From positions 27,698 through 91,697 of the forward strand of contig CAKPVL010000002.1 in the NCBI GenBank assembly GCA_934193545.1: DNA of 64,000 nucleotides, read 5' to 3'. Every line of letters begins with the position of its first letter. Position 1 is the first letter of the stretch. The translations under genes and the position numbers were made by a program. The stretch is from an uncultured Granulicatella sp. Its GTDB lineage: Bacteria > Bacillota > Bacilli > Lactobacillales > Aerococcaceae. The notes under the pieces are model-generated. The model was given only the letters and a program-made list of their open reading frames with translations. It was not told where the DNA came from and did no database searches. Shown piece after piece: positions 45,003 through 54,902 of the stretch.

Positions 45003-47645
45003 ATGGCTAAAGAAATGTCATCTAAGTTTCAACCACAAGAAGTTGAAGCTGGTAAATATCAATGGTGGGTTGATTCAGGCGTCTTCCATCCAAACGAAGA
45101 TCCAAACGCTGAACCTTATTCAATCGTTATCCCGCCACCAAACGTAACAGGGAAATTACACTTAGGACATGCTTGGGACGTAACGTTACAAGACATGATT
45201 ATCCGTCAAAAACGTATGCAAGGGTTCGACACTTTATGGTTACCAGGGATGGACCATGCGGGGATTGCAACTCAAGCAAAAGTAGAAGAAAAATTACGCG
45301 GAGAAGGTTTATCTCGTTATGACCTTGGCCGTGAGAAGTTCCTTGAACAAACATGGGAATGGAAGGAAGAATATGCCAGCCATATCCGTGAACAATGGGC
45401 AAAAATGGGGATTTCTGTCGACTACCGCAGAGAACGTTTCACATTAGATAAAGGGTTATCTGACGCCGTGAAGAAAGTCTTCGTAACTTTATACGAAAAA
45501 GGCTTAATTTACCGTGGTGAATACATCATCAACTGGGACCCTAAAGCGAAAACGTCATTATCGGATATCGAAGTAATCCATAAAGACGTAGAAGGTGCGT
45601 TCTATCATATGAACTACCCTCTAGCAGACGGAAGTGGATTCCTAGAAATAGCAACAACTCGTCCAGAAACACTTCTTGGAGATACAGCGGTTGCGGTTCA
45701 CCCAGACGATGAACGTTACCAAGCGCTTATCGGGAAAACAGTTATCTTGCCGTTAGTAAACCGTGAGATTCCAATCATCGCTGACGAATACGTTGAGCAA
45801 GATTTCGGAACAGGGGTTGTAAAAATCACTCCAGCTCATGACCCGAACGACTTTGAAGTAGGAAACCGTCACAACTTACCTCGTATTAACGTGATGAACG
45901 ATGATGCGACAATGAATGAGTTAGCCGGTAAATACGAAGGCATGGACCGCTTTGCTGCGCGTAAAGCTATCGTGAAAGATTTAGAAGAAGCTGGTCTTCT
46001 TGTGAAAATCGAAAAACATTTACACAGCGTTGGTCACTCAGAACGTACAGATGTAGTGGTTGAACCACGTCTTTCAAAACAATGGTTCGTTAAAATGGGA
46101 CCTTTGGCAGAGCAAGCCATCAATGCGCAACGCGAAGAAGGCGACAACACTGTAAACTTCTATCCACCACGTTTCAATGATGCGTACTTACGTTGGATGG
46201 AAAACATTCACGACTGGGTAATTTCACGTCAATTATGGTGGGGACACCAAATTCCAGCTTGGTATCATAAAGAAACAGGCGAAGTATACGTTGGCATGGA
46301 AGCGCCAAGCGATATCGAAAACTGGACACAAGATCCAGACGTATTGGATACTTGGTTCTCATCTGCGTTATGGCCATTTTCAACTATGGGTTGGCCAGAC
46401 GAAAATGCAGCGGACTACAAACGTTATTATCCAACAAACACACTCGTAACAGGATACGACATCCTTACTTTCTGGGTAAGCCGTATGATGTTCCAAGGGT
46501 TAGAATTTACAGGCAAACGTCCATTCAAGAACGTTTTAATCCATGGATTGATTCGTGACAGTCAAGGACGTAAGATGAGTAAGTCTCTTGGGAACGGGGT
46601 TGACCCAATGGAAGTCATCGAGCAATATGGTGCCGATGCGCTTCGTTGGTTCTTAGCAAATGGTTCTGCTCCAGGGCAAGACGTTCGTTACTCAACAGAC
46701 AAGATGGATGCTGCATGGAACTTCATTAACAAGATTTGGAACGCAAGCCGTTACGCATTAATGAACGTGGGCGACTTAACAGTAGACCAAGTGGATATTA
46801 CTGGTGAGAAGACTCTTGCGGACAAATGGATTTTAACACGCTTAAATCAAACGATTGGCAAAGTGACAGAACTCTTCGAGAAATTCGAATTCGGTGAAGC
46901 AGGACGTCTCCTATATCGCTTCATCTGGGATGATTTCTGTGACTGGTATATCGAAATGTCGAAAGAAACATTAGCAGGGGACGACGAAGCTGCGAAATTA
47001 ACAACACGTAGCATTCTTGTATATGTATTAGACAACACATTACGTCTATTACACCCAATCATGCCTTTCGTTACAGAAGAAATCTGGCAATCTGTTCCTC
47101 ACGTTGGGGAATCATTAGTGGTCGCAACTTACCCAACGGTTCACCCAGAACAAATGGACGAACAAGCAGCCGAAGAAATGGAATTCTTAATGGACTTCAT
47201 CCGTTCAGTACGTACCGTTCGTAACGAAATGAACACACCATTATCAAAACCAATTAACATTATTGCGAAAGTGAGCGACGCAGCGCACTACGCAATCTTG
47301 AAAGAAAACGAATCTTACATTGCACGCTTCTCAAATCCAGAAGAATTCGTGTATGGTGAAGACGTTGAAGCGCCATCTGATGCGGTAACTTCTGTTATCA
47401 CAGGTGCTGAAATTTACTTGCCATTAGCAGGTTTAATCAACATCGAAGACGAAATCGCTCGTCTTGAAAAAGAAGCAGAGAAATTGCAACAAGAAGTGGA
47501 TCGTGTCGAGAAGAAATTATCGAACGAGAAATTTGTGGCAAAAGCTCCTGCAGCGGTTGTTGAAGCTGAACGTGCAAAAGGTGCGGACTATCAAGCACAA
47601 CGTGAAGCCGTGTTAGAACGTATCGCAACATTAAAGAAAATCTAA
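45003..47645 (+). CDS. valS: Valine--tRNA ligase
   Basis: Charges tRNA-Val, 880 residues from ATG 45003 after AAGGAGG (44989-44995). A longer frame from ATG 44970 overlaps the T-box terminator and is not real. The HIGH motif is HLGH (53-56) in '[15 protein letters not shown]' and KMSKS is about 524-528. The CP1 editing domain lies between ('[18 protein letters not shown]'). The C-terminal coiled-coil arm ('[23 protein letters not shown]') is present. Controlled by the T-box upstream. Confidence 0.98.
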   Translation: MAKEMSSKFQPQEVEAGKYQWWVDSGVFHPNEDPNAEPYSIVIPPPNVTGKLHLGHAWDVTLQDMIIRQKRMQGFDTLWLPGMDHAGIATQAKVEEKLRGEGLSRYDLGREKFLEQTWEWKEEYASHIREQWAKMGISVDYRRERFTLDKGLSDAVKKVFVTLYEKGLIYRGEYIINWDPKAKTSLSDIEVIHKDVEGAFYHMNYPLADGSGFLEIATTRPETLLGDTAVAVHPDDERYQALIGKTVILPLVNREIPIIADEYVEQDFGTGVVKITPAHDPNDFEVGNRHNLPRINVMNDDATMNELAGKYEGMDRFAARKAIVKDLEEAGLLVKIEKHLHSVGHSERTDVVVEPRLSKQWFVKMGPLAEQAINAQREEGDNTVNFYPPRFNDAYLRWMENIHDWVISRQLWWGHQIPAWYHKETGEVYVGMEAPSDIENWTQDPDVLDTWFSSALWPFSTMGWPDENAADYKRYYPTNTLVTGYDILTFWVSRMMFQGLEFTGKRPFKNVLIHGLIRDSQGRKMSKSLGNGVDPMEVIEQYGADALRWFLANGSAPGQDVRYSTDKMDAAWNFINKIWNASRYALMNVGDLTVDQVDITGEKTLADKWILTRLNQTIGKVTELFEKFEFGEAGRLLYRFIWDDFCDWYIEMSKETLAGDDEAAKLTTRSILVYVLDNTLRLLHPIMPFVTEEIWQSVPHVGESLVVATYPTVHPEQMDEQAAEEMEFLMDFIRSVRTVRNEMNTPLSKPINIIAKVSDAAHYAILKENESYIARFSNPEEFVYGEDVEAPSDAVTSVITGAEIYLPLAGLINIEDEIARLEKEAEKLQQEVDRVEKKLSNEKFVAKAPAAVVEAERAKGADYQAQREAVLERIATLKKI

Positions 47646-47661
47646 TCCGTTGTAACGGTGG

Positions 47662-47695
47662 GGAGAGCGTATGAAGTGTCATGCGCTCTCTTTTG
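47662..47695 (+). terminator. Terminator of valS
   Basis: GAGAGCGTATGA / TCATGCGCTCTC (one G-T pair) with four Ts. Confidence 0.85.
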
Positions 47696-47752
47696 TATGT
47701 TACGGTGGGCAATTTTCTGTTATGATAAATGAGGAAAGCAGGAGGTGAGTGA

Positions 47753-49024
47753 ATGATTCAAGAGTGGTTAAAAAAGAGCGAGAGTATTCCGCGCAAACAT
47801 GGATTGTACCGCATGGAGGTTATCCTAGAAGCGCTTGGAAATCCAGAACGTGAATTGAAGAGTATTCATATTGCGGGAACGAATGGAAAAGGGTCCACTG
47901 CAGCGATGGTGACGGCCTTTGCAAAAGCGCATGGATTGCGAGTAGGGACATTCACTTCACCGCATATGGACAGTATCAGGGAACGCATTCAGCTAGACGG
48001 AGTGCCCCTAGGGGAGGAGCCGTTCTGGCAAGCGGCATCGGTCGTAAGAGAGGTGGAGAACCGCTTATTCGAAGAGTGGGGAGCCTTTAACTATTTTGAG
48101 ATTTTAACGGCAATGATGTTTGTCGTCTTTCAACAGGAATCCGTCGACCTTGCGATTATTGAAGTCGGGATTGGAGGTCTTCTCGATAATACGAACGTCG
48201 GTCATCCACTCGTCAGTGTCATTACGACGATTGGGTTGGACCATCAAGACTTACTCGGAAGTACGTTGGAAGAAATTACTGCGCAAAAAGCAGGGATTAT
48301 TAAATCTGGACAACAAGTGGTTGTCGGGCCAGTCACGCGTGAATGTATGGATGTGATACGTGAGATTGCTAGTGAGAAAGGCGCAACGGTGCGGGCATTT
48401 GACGAAGACTTCTTTCTAATTGAAGAGTCGTATCAAGACTCCTCACTCACGATTTCGCTGGAGCAGCTAGCTCTCCAAGGAGCCTTCCAGAAGGAGAATG
48501 CGACCGTTGCGATTCGAGCATTTCGTGCGTGGATGGAAGCTACTGGAAGAAGTGCACATGCCGAATTCATCGAGGCAGCTCTTCCTGTCGTATCATGGCC
48601 AGGACGCATGGAAGTGTTGCAAGAAACACCGCTTGTGATGATCGACGGTGCACATAATTTACCGGCCATCGAGCGACTCGTTCAAAACATGACGGCTCGT
48701 GTTGGCAAGAAACAGACGCTGTTATTTAGCGCGCTCACTCGAAAAGATAGTCAACAGATGCTTCTAAGATTGCAGGAAGCTCTTCCTGATGTGAACATCA
48801 TCTTGACGAGTTTCCATCCTTCTAGAGGACTGTCGATTGCTAGAAGTGATGTCGAAGCGTACTTGGATTCTCGCAAGATTTCCTATGAAGAAAGCTTTGA
48901 AGACGTCATCGACCGTTTTGCCAGCTCAACAGACGACAAGAGCGAATTATGGGTGACGGGGTCATTGTATTTTATCGCCGAAGTTCGACATTGGTGGAAG
49001 AATCGTAAGCCCAAAGAAGAATAG
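47753..49024 (+). CDS. folC: Folylpolyglutamate synthase / dihydrofolate synthase
   Basis: Adds glutamates to folates (and may make dihydrofolate), 423 residues. The ATP-binding loop GTNGKGS is at 42-48; 'FTSPHMDSIRERIQ', 'EVGIGGLLDNTNV' and the C-terminal domain motif 'VMIDGAHNLPA' are present. GGAGGTGAG precedes the ATG. The valS-folC-radC order is common in Lactobacillales. Its own promoter is probably at TATGAT about 30 bases upstream. Confidence 0.95.
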   Translation: MIQEWLKKSESIPRKHGLYRMEVILEALGNPERELKSIHIAGTNGKGSTAAMVTAFAKAHGLRVGTFTSPHMDSIRERIQLDGVPLGEEPFWQAASVVREVENRLFEEWGAFNYFEILTAMMFVVFQQESVDLAIIEVGIGGLLDNTNVGHPLVSVITTIGLDHQDLLGSTLEEITAQKAGIIKSGQQVVVGPVTRECMDVIREIASEKGATVRAFDEDFFLIEESYQDSSLTISLEQLALQGAFQKENATVAIRAFRAWMEATGRSAHAEFIEAALPVVSWPGRMEVLQETPLVMIDGAHNLPAIERLVQNMTARVGKKQTLLFSALTRKDSQQMLLRLQEALPDVNIILTSFHPSRGLSIARSDVEAYLDSRKISYEESFEDVIDRFASSTDDKSELWVTGSLYFIAEVRHWWKNRKPKEE

Positions 49025-49067
49025 ACATCGTAACTCTTTGTAGAGAAAACAAAGAGGAAGTGTCACA

Positions 49068-49751
49068 ATGATTGAATCAAAATTATTAGAAGTGCCTTTA
49101 AGCGCCATGCCACGAGAACGCCTCGAACGGTATGGCGCTAAAGTGCTTGAAACGCATGAACTACTCGCGATATTACTGCGAACGGGGTCCAAGGATTTAA
49201 ACGTCCTGCAGCTGGCGGTCGTTGTCTTAAACACCTTCGAGGACTTGCATTCGCTGAAGATGGCGAGCCTGGACGAACTCATGCATATTAATGGCATCGG
49301 TCGCACCAAGGCAATTGAACTCAAGGCTGCCATGGAACTTGGGGTGCGCTTAAGCAATGCTGCGCAAATGAAACTCGGGAAGATTACGTCCTCCAAGATG
49401 GCCGGCCAGTGGATTGTGCAGGAGTTGAAGGATGCCTATCAGGAACATCTTGTCGCCTTGTATTTGAACACGAAAAACGAGATTATCAAGAAGAAAATGA
49501 TCTTCATCGGTGGGTTGAACAGTGCAGTGGCGCATCCCAGAGAAATTTTCCGGGAGGCAGTGCGGTTTTCGGCGGCGCGCGTCATCATTGGCCATAATCA
49601 CCCAAGCGGAAACCCCGAACCCTCACAAGCGGATATCGATTTTACACGTCGCTTGATGGAATGTGGTGAACTCATGGGGATTGAGCTTCTAGATCATTTT
49701 GTAGTCGGGGGAGAGGAGTATATTTCTTTAAAAGAATTCGGGGCTTTTTAA
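49068..49751 (+). CDS. radC: RadC family protein (JAMM/MPN domain)
   Basis: 227 residues. The N-terminal helix-hairpin-helix is 'ELMHINGIGRTKAIELKAA'. The JAMM metal-binding motif 'HNHPSGNPEPSQAD' is at 176-189, with the expected upstream glutamate region. Despite the name, a direct role in DNA repair is not established. AGAGGAAG lies just before the ATG; the gap from folC is 43 bp. Confidence 0.93.
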   Translation: MIESKLLEVPLSAMPRERLERYGAKVLETHELLAILLRTGSKDLNVLQLAVVVLNTFEDLHSLKMASLDELMHINGIGRTKAIELKAAMELGVRLSNAAQMKLGKITSSKMAGQWIVQELKDAYQEHLVALYLNTKNEIIKKKMIFIGGLNSAVAHPREIFREAVRFSAARVIIGHNHPSGNPEPSQADIDFTRRLMECGELMGIELLDHFVVGGEEYISLKEFGAF

Positions 49752-49914
49752 AAACGACTCAAAAGAATGTGAAAAGTTGAATTTTAAAAAAAGATGAAAA
49801 CAGATTGTTTTCAATTTTCACGAAAAATAATATTGAAAATTAACGAAACGATTCGGAAAAAACGCACAAAACGGCATTTGTTCCACTTAATTCTCAGTGA
49901 AATCGGAAATACTC

Positions 49915-49943
49915 TTGTAAATTTGTCTGTGAGATGTTATACT
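49915..49943 (+). promoter_or_regulatory. csp promoter and leader
   Basis: TTGTAA (49915-49920), a 17-nt spacer and TATACT (49938-49943), giving a 5' leader of about 100 nt. The preceding 160 bp after radC is AT-rich with no recognised feature; a 61-codon frame there (49794-49979) has no ribosome binding site and overlaps the promoter. Confidence 0.65.
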
Positions 49944-50049
49944 TATGATGTGTTTTTGTTAGGTATAGAAATTGTGTAAGGTATTACTCCTTTCGAACCA
50001 TTAGCAAGAATATGAATAACAAGTGCTATGGCACAAGGAGGAAATGTTC

Positions 50050-50250
50050 ATGGAACAAGGTACAGTAAAATGGTTTAACTCAGAAAAAGGTTTTGGGTTT
50101 ATCGAACGTGAAGGTGGAAACGACGTATTCGTACACTTCTCAGCAATCCAATCAGAAGGATTCAAAACATTAGAAGAAGGACAAGCAGTTCAATTCGATG
50201 TTGAAGAAGGCGCTCGTGGACCACAAGCAGCTAACGTAGTTAAACTATAA
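50050..50250 (+). CDS. cspA: Cold-shock protein (CSD)
   Basis: A 66-residue single-strand nucleic acid chaperone. '[19 protein letters not shown]' contains RNP1 (KGFGFI), and '[10 protein letters not shown]' contains RNP2 (VFVHF). The ATG at 50050 follows AAGGAGG; a longer upstream frame is not expected for this family. Monocistronic with a long leader, usual for cold-inducible csp genes, and a strong terminator. Confidence 0.96.
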   Translation: MEQGTVKWFNSEKGFGFIEREGGNDVFVHFSAIQSEGFKTLEEGQAVQFDVEEGARGPQAANVVKL

Positions 50251-50269
50251 TTTAACTTAAACTTTGATG

Positions 50270-50295
50270 CCACCGGTTTTCCGGTGGTTTTTTTG
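50270..50295 (+). terminator. Terminator of csp
   Basis: CCACCGG-TTTT-CCGGTGG with seven Ts. Confidence 0.92.
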
Positions 50296-50375
50296 TGCGC
50301 AAAAATAGAAAAGTCGAAGCCTAAAATGAACAAATTTGGCCATGTGTACTGACCCCAAAAAGTTAGACAATTAAT

Positions 50376-51209
50376 TTAAGCAAAGGATTTAGTTCTGTAT
50401 TGCACAGGACTAAGTCCTTTTAGTTTTACTTTGATTCGTTTGTTGTTGTAATAATCAATATAGTCGACGATTGCCCCCTCAAGTTCCTTTATAGACTTAA
50501 ATGTCTGTTCATAGCCATAAAACATCTCTGATTTAAGAATGCCAAAGAACGATTCCATCATGCCATTGTCAGTACTATTCCCCTTGCGGGACATAGATGG
50601 CTGAATGCCTTTATCTTCTAAAAAATCATGATAAAACTCATGCTGGTATTGCCATCCCTGATCACTGTGGAGAATAGTATTCTCGTATTGTTCTTCTCTA
50701 AAAGCTTGTTTTAACATATCTTTTAATTGGTCTAAATTTGGTGAAGACGAAAGGGAATAAGCTATAATTTCGCTGTTATAACCATCTAAAATTGGTGATA
50801 AATATAGTTTTTGGTTACTTGTTGGGATAGAAAATTCCGTAATGTCTGTATAGCACTTTTCCATCGGTTTTGAAGCTTCAAATTGGCGTTGAATAATGTT
50901 TCCAACTCTCTTTCCAACGGTTCCATGATAAGAAGAGTACTTACGTTTTCTGCGAATACGAGCCTTTAAACCTAACACTTTCATCAGGCGTTGTACCTTT
51001 TTATGGTTTACGATGAAACCACGGTTTCTAAGTTCAAGAGTAATACGACGATAGCCATAATTTCCTTTATGCTCGTTATAAATAGTTTCTATTTCGTTTT
51101 TTACAGCCTGATTCTTATCTTCTAGGTTTAGCTGCTTTAAGTGATAGTAGTAAGTTGAACGGGCAAGTTTAATAATCTTTAGAAGAATATCTAAAGGAAA
51201 CTCTGGCAC
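50376..51209 (-). CDS. IS3-family transposase OrfB (DDE integrase domain)
   Basis: 277 residues. An N-terminal HTH_21-like region ('YGYRRITLELRNRGFIVNHKKVQRLMKVLGL') precedes the rve integrase core. The DDE triad is Asp122 (CYTDITEF), Asp183 (LHSDQGWQY) and Glu219 (NGMMESFFG), with 35 residues between the last two as in the family. The GTG start overlaps the orfA stop by one base (TAGTG). It may be made by coupling or as an OrfAB frameshift fusion. An A5G run near the orfA end is a possible but weak slippery site. Confidence 0.93.
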   Translation of the reverse strand: MPEFPLDILLKIIKLARSTYYYHLKQLNLEDKNQAVKNEIETIYNEHKGNYGYRRITLELRNRGFIVNHKKVQRLMKVLGLKARIRRKRKYSSYHGTVGKRVGNIIQRQFEASKPMEKCYTDITEFSIPTSNQKLYLSPILDGYNSEIIAYSLSSSPNLDQLKDMLKQAFREEQYENTILHSDQGWQYQHEFYHDFLEDKGIQPSMSRKGNSTDNGMMESFFGILKSEMFYGYEQTFKSIKELEGAIVDYIDYYNNKRIKVKLKGLSPVQYRTKSFA

Positions 51210-51739
51210 TAACTCTCTGACAATCTGTGTCTTTCTTCTTTCTCTTTTTCCTCCTTCAAGCGGAGTTCTCTCAACTTTTTTAGAATGGCATTCTCCGCTC
51301 TTAAATACTCATTTTCAGCCTGAAGGCGTTCTAGTTCTGTCATCTCTTCTGATTTTTTCTTTGGCTTACGGCCCATCTTAAGTAGTCTCCCTCTTGTTTT
51401 CTCAACAATAGTATACTTATTTTTCTTGTATTGTGCGAGCCAGTTATAAAGCATCGCACACCCTGGAAGACCGTATTCAAGAGAAACTTTTTCTATACTC
51501 AAACCTTCATGTAAGACTTTATCAATCATTTCTTGTTTTATTTCTGGAGGATAATAAATTTTCTTCCCTCTTTTTACTATCTCTAAACCATAACGATCAA
51601 TCAATTTAATCATATAGACAAGATTTCTCGCATTTATACCGAACGTATCTGCAAGTCGTGCGTAGCTAACTCCTTGTTTTCTGAGTTCATAAATTTGAAC
51701 TTTATCCTCATAAGTTAATTTCATAAAAAAGCACCCCAA
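51209..51739 (-). CDS. IS3-family transposase OrfA (helix-turn-helix)
   Basis: 176 residues. It contains two HTH modules: '[32 protein letters not shown]' and '[23 protein letters not shown]'. A C-terminal leucine-zipper-like coiled-coil follows ('[37 protein letters not shown]'). It binds the inverted repeats. Product complete. Confidence 0.92.
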   Translation of the reverse strand: MGCFFMKLTYEDKVQIYELRKQGVSYARLADTFGINARNLVYMIKLIDRYGLEIVKRGKKIYYPPEIKQEMIDKVLHEGLSIEKVSLEYGLPGCAMLYNWLAQYKKNKYTIVEKTRGRLLKMGRKPKKKSEEMTELERLQAENEYLRAENAILKKLRELRLKEEKEKEERHRLSES

Positions 51740-51892
51740 AAGTTAGATTTTCTGTCTAACTTTTTGGGTGCACTTCACATGTCCATATATGGCCTTTTTG
51801 TCCTCCCCCTCCCAAGAATTTCTTTTTATTCTTGCATTTTTTAGTAAATTCTTTCCAATATTTTGGTGGTTTTTTTGTCAAAAACTAGCCCA

Positions 51893-52151
51893 GCTGGAAT
51901 GGGAGAAACATAGCGTATCGCCTGTTAAAAAACGAAGAGCTTTCGGATTCTATAGGAACAATAATAGCGACCATAATCGATGTGAATTACTGACTCTGGA
52001 AATTTATTTCCTAGAGTCAGTTTGAAGCTCGATAGGAAACGAGACCGTGGCTCGTTCCGGTATAGCTATTGTTGTTCCTATGAAGATATCCGAAGCTGCT
52101 CGTAGTTTTTCAAAACAGCACAAAACACACTCCAGTTTCTCCCATTCCAGC
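51893..52151 (+). repeat. Long palindromic intergenic element, copy 6
   Basis: The outer arms are a perfect 17-bp match, GCTGGAATGGGAGAAAC (51893-51909) with its complement at 52135-52151. Inner arms pair AGC.TTCGGAT, ATAGGAACAA and AATAGC. The head holds ACTGACTCT / AGAGTCAGT (51989-51997, 52013-52021) around GGAAATTTATTTCC, and a GAAACGAGACCGTGGCTCGTTCC hairpin region in which ACGAG and CTCGT pair. Closest in type to copies 1 and 2. It starts about 115 bp after the IS. Confidence 0.85.
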
Positions 52152-52338
52152 CAAAGGCTCACCAGTTATTTACACAAAAAAATATCACCAAAATATTACA
52201 GAAACCGTTTTTATGTTACGAAATAAAAAAGTTTCCTAAAAATCTATAAAATACAAGAATAAAAAGCTAAATTCTGCTATACTAGAATAGAATTCTTACA
52301 GCCAAGTTTGTAGAAGAATTATCTAAGGAGGAAACAGT

Positions 52339-53340
52339 GTGGTTGCATTAAATTTTAAAGCACAAAATATCGGAATTGACTTAGGCACAGCTAACACGAT
52401 TGTTTATCTAGAAGATGAGGGAATCGTCACACGTGAACCTTCCGTTGTTGCAAAAAATATCGTTACAGAAGAAATTATCGCAGTAGGAAAATCTGCATTT
52501 GAAATGATTGGTAGAACACCAGAAAATATCGTGGCATTACGCCCAATGAAAGATGGCGTAATCGCTGACTATAATACTACGACAGCAATGTTGAAATACT
52601 TCATTCAGTCGATTGTGGGCCGCTCATTCTTTAAACCAGTGGTCATTATTTGTGTGCCAAGTGGCATTACAGACGTTGAAAAGAGAGCCGTTTTAGATGC
52701 GACAAAATATGCAGGAGCTAAAGAAGCGTATGTGGTTGAAGAACCATTCGCGGCGGCTGTTGGGGCAGGACTTCCTGTTACAGACCCAACTGGAAGCATG
52801 ATTGTCGATATCGGTGGCGGTACGACAGACGTGGCGACGATTTCCCTTGGAGGAATCGTGAATAGCCGTTCGATTCGTGTCGGAGGAGACGAGTTAAACG
52901 AGTCTATCGTGCAGCACGTTCGTAAGACGTACAATTTACTCATTGGGGAACGTACGGCTGAAGAATTGAAAATTACGCTTGGTTCAGCTTCCATTGAAAA
53001 AGCACAGGGAAGCATGCAAGTGCGTGGTCGTGACATGGTTACAGGATTACCACGTGTTGTTGAAGTGCCTGCAAAAGAAATTGCAGTTGCGATGAGTGAA
53101 ATCATTCATCAAATTTTAGACGCAGTAAAAGATGTATTGGAACAAACACCACCAGAAATTTCTGCGGACGTTATTGATCATGGAATCGTGTTAACAGGTG
53201 GAGGCGCAATGCTTCGTCACCTTGCTGAGATGATTTCGAAGGAAACGCAAGTACCAGCCTTTGTGGCCAATGATCCACTCGATTGTGTGGCGCTAGGAAC
53301 AGGTGCGATTTTAGCAAATCCATCATTAATGAAAAAATAG
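52339..53340 (+). CDS. mreB: Rod shape-determining protein MreB
   Basis: An actin-like filament protein guiding lateral wall synthesis, 333 residues. GTG start at 52339 after AAGGAGG. Phosphate motif '[13 protein letters not shown]', '[15 protein letters not shown]', phosphate-2 '[18 protein letters not shown]' and adenosine motif 'LTGGGAML' are visible. First gene of mreBCD. An extended -10 (TGCTATACT, 52275-52283) lies upstream. Confidence 0.96.
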   Translation: MVALNFKAQNIGIDLGTANTIVYLEDEGIVTREPSVVAKNIVTEEIIAVGKSAFEMIGRTPENIVALRPMKDGVIADYNTTTAMLKYFIQSIVGRSFFKPVVIICVPSGITDVEKRAVLDATKYAGAKEAYVVEEPFAAAVGAGLPVTDPTGSMIVDIGGGTTDVATISLGGIVNSRSIRVGGDELNESIVQHVRKTYNLLIGERTAEELKITLGSASIEKAQGSMQVRGRDMVTGLPRVVEVPAKEIAVAMSEIIHQILDAVKDVLEQTPPEISADVIDHGIVLTGGGAMLRHLAEMISKETQVPAFVANDPLDCVALGTGAILANPSLMKK

Positions 53341-53375
53341 AGTCCGTTGAAAAATAAATAAAGAGGAGTGATGAT

Positions 53376-54224
53376 GTGAATCCAATTTTTTCAAATAAGA
53401 AACTAATTGGTTGGGTAATCGGAATTATCACGGCATTAGCATTGATTATGTATTCCGTTACTTACGGCAGCAATATCGTGACTCAAGGTGTTAATGATGT
53501 AACCAATATTCTAGGAAGATTAGTCTCTTATCCAGCAAATAGTATTAATGATTTTATCGATAGCGTGAGTGATCTATCAAATACGTATCAAGAAAATCAA
53601 TCCTTAAAACAAAAAATCGATACCATTCATGAATTAGAAGTTCAATTGAGTGAGTTAAAACGTGATAACCAAAAAATGAAGGAAACGCTCAAGTTGCAAG
53701 ATACGCTGAACGATTATACGTTAGTGAATGCGACGGTGATTGCGCGTAATCCAGATACATGGCGTGATGTCATTACAATTAACAAAGGGTCAAATGACGG
53801 CATCCAACCACAAATGTCTGTTATGAGTGATAACGGGCTTGTAGGGAAAGTCATGGACGTGAATCCAACGAGTGCACGTGTAGCGTTATTATCGAATGCC
53901 GATAATACATTAGTGCGTGTGGCAGCGATGATTCAAAACGAAAAAGAACCAATTTACGGAACCATCACTGGCTATGATGATAAAACGAATATGTTAGTGA
54001 TGAGCCAAATTCAAGCAACGCAAGATATCAAAGTCGGGGATAAAGTCGTGACAAGTGGTCTCGGTGGTATTTCTCCAAACTCACTGTATATCGGTACGGT
54101 TGAAGAAGTGGCGATGGACCGTTTTGGCTTGTATAAAGAAGTGAAAATCCGTCCAGCAGCGGATACGAATGACGTTCGTTATGTGACGGTTGTTATTCGT
54201 ACAAGCGAAAGCGAGGGGCAATAA
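53376..54224 (+). CDS. mreC: Rod shape-determining protein MreC
   Basis: A bitopic scaffold of the elongasome, 282 residues. GTG start at 53376 with AGAGGAG upstream. An N-terminal membrane helix (about 10-28) is followed by a coiled-coil ('QENQSLKQKIDTIHELEVQLSELKRDNQKMKETL') and two beta-barrel lobes with 'ATVIARNPDTWRDVITINKGSNDGI' and 'VTSGLGGISPNSLYIGTVEEV'. The stop overlaps the mreD ATG. Confidence 0.95.
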   Translation: MNPIFSNKKLIGWVIGIITALALIMYSVTYGSNIVTQGVNDVTNILGRLVSYPANSINDFIDSVSDLSNTYQENQSLKQKIDTIHELEVQLSELKRDNQKMKETLKLQDTLNDYTLVNATVIARNPDTWRDVITINKGSNDGIQPQMSVMSDNGLVGKVMDVNPTSARVALLSNADNTLVRVAAMIQNEKEPIYGTITGYDDKTNMLVMSQIQATQDIKVGDKVVTSGLGGISPNSLYIGTVEEVAMDRFGLYKEVKIRPAADTNDVRYVTVVIRTSESEGQ

Positions 54225-54784
54225 TGCGCATCTCAAAAAGAGTTTACTGGGTGTTATTTGTTTTTATTCTTGCTTTCTTAGCCGATGGAGTATTAACGAA
54301 TCATTTTTCAAAATTATTCCTCTTCTCAGGCTATAGCTTAACGCCTCGAATGATTATTATCGCAGTCGTGTTGTTAAACTTCATGATTGACCAAAAGTCG
54401 ATGTTCTGGTTTACAGTGGTTGCGGGATTTTTAGTGGACAGTTACTACTCAGGCGTCCTTGGTGTCTACATGGCGCTGTTTGCAGTGATTGTACGAATCA
54501 TAAATTTGGTTCGCCCGAACATCCTTCAAAATCCATTTACATTAGGGCTAGCGCTCGTGTTCTTCTTAAGCTTCACCGAAGTCTCTGTTTACTTCGTGTA
54601 TGCCTTACGAGGAGTCGCGAGCATGGATTGGAATGAGTTCTTAGTAGTAAGACTTGGGGCAACCTTAATGTTAAACATCGTGATTTACTATATTTTATAT
54701 CTCCCGCTTCGCAATTTTGCACGCTGGGTGAACTCAACTCCGGTCGTAAGTCCACACGACTTAATGAACCATCGTAGAGCATAA
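54224..54784 (+). CDS. mreD: Rod shape-determining protein MreD
   Basis: An integral membrane partner of MreC, 186 residues, with five to six predicted helices. It follows mreC with a one-base overlap (TAATG). The 'FWFTVVAGFLVDSYYSGVLGVYMALFA' segment is typical of the family. A terminator follows. Confidence 0.92.
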   Translation: MRISKRVYWVLFVFILAFLADGVLTNHFSKLFLFSGYSLTPRMIIIAVVLLNFMIDQKSMFWFTVVAGFLVDSYYSGVLGVYMALFAVIVRIINLVRPNILQNPFTLGLALVFFLSFTEVSVYFVYALRGVASMDWNEFLVVRLGATLMLNIVIYYILYLPLRNFARWVNSTPVVSPHDLMNHRRA

Positions 54785-54789
54785 TAGGA

Positions 54790-54823
54790 GAAAGGTTTGG
54801 CTGTTTGTGGCCAAGCCTTTTTG
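54790..54823 (+). terminator. Terminator of mreBCD
   Basis: AAAGGTTTGGC / GCCAAGCCTTT (one G-T pair) followed by Ts. Confidence 0.85.
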
Positions 54824-54902
54824 ATTGCACGTTAATAGTACTGACAAAGGCGATAGATATGGTATAATAAAGAGGATTAGTGTCAAGAGAAAGAGGAATT
54901 GA

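Larger units (their letters stand above)
50345..51777 (-). mobile_element. IS3-family (IS150-like) insertion sequence, complete
   Basis: A 1433-bp element. The left end TGTACTGACCCCAAAAAG and the reverse complement of the right end (TGAAGTGCACCCAAAAAG) form imperfect terminal inverted repeats that continue as TTAGAC. The flanking 4-bp direct repeat CATG (50341-50344 and 51778-51781) is the probable target duplication. It encodes OrfA and OrfB on the minus strand, both intact. It sits between the csp terminator and palindromic element 6. Confidence 0.93.

Noticed and set aside
49794-49979. 61-codon ORF before csp
   Set aside because: No ribosome binding site, composition typical of AT-rich intergenic DNA, and it overlaps the csp promoter.
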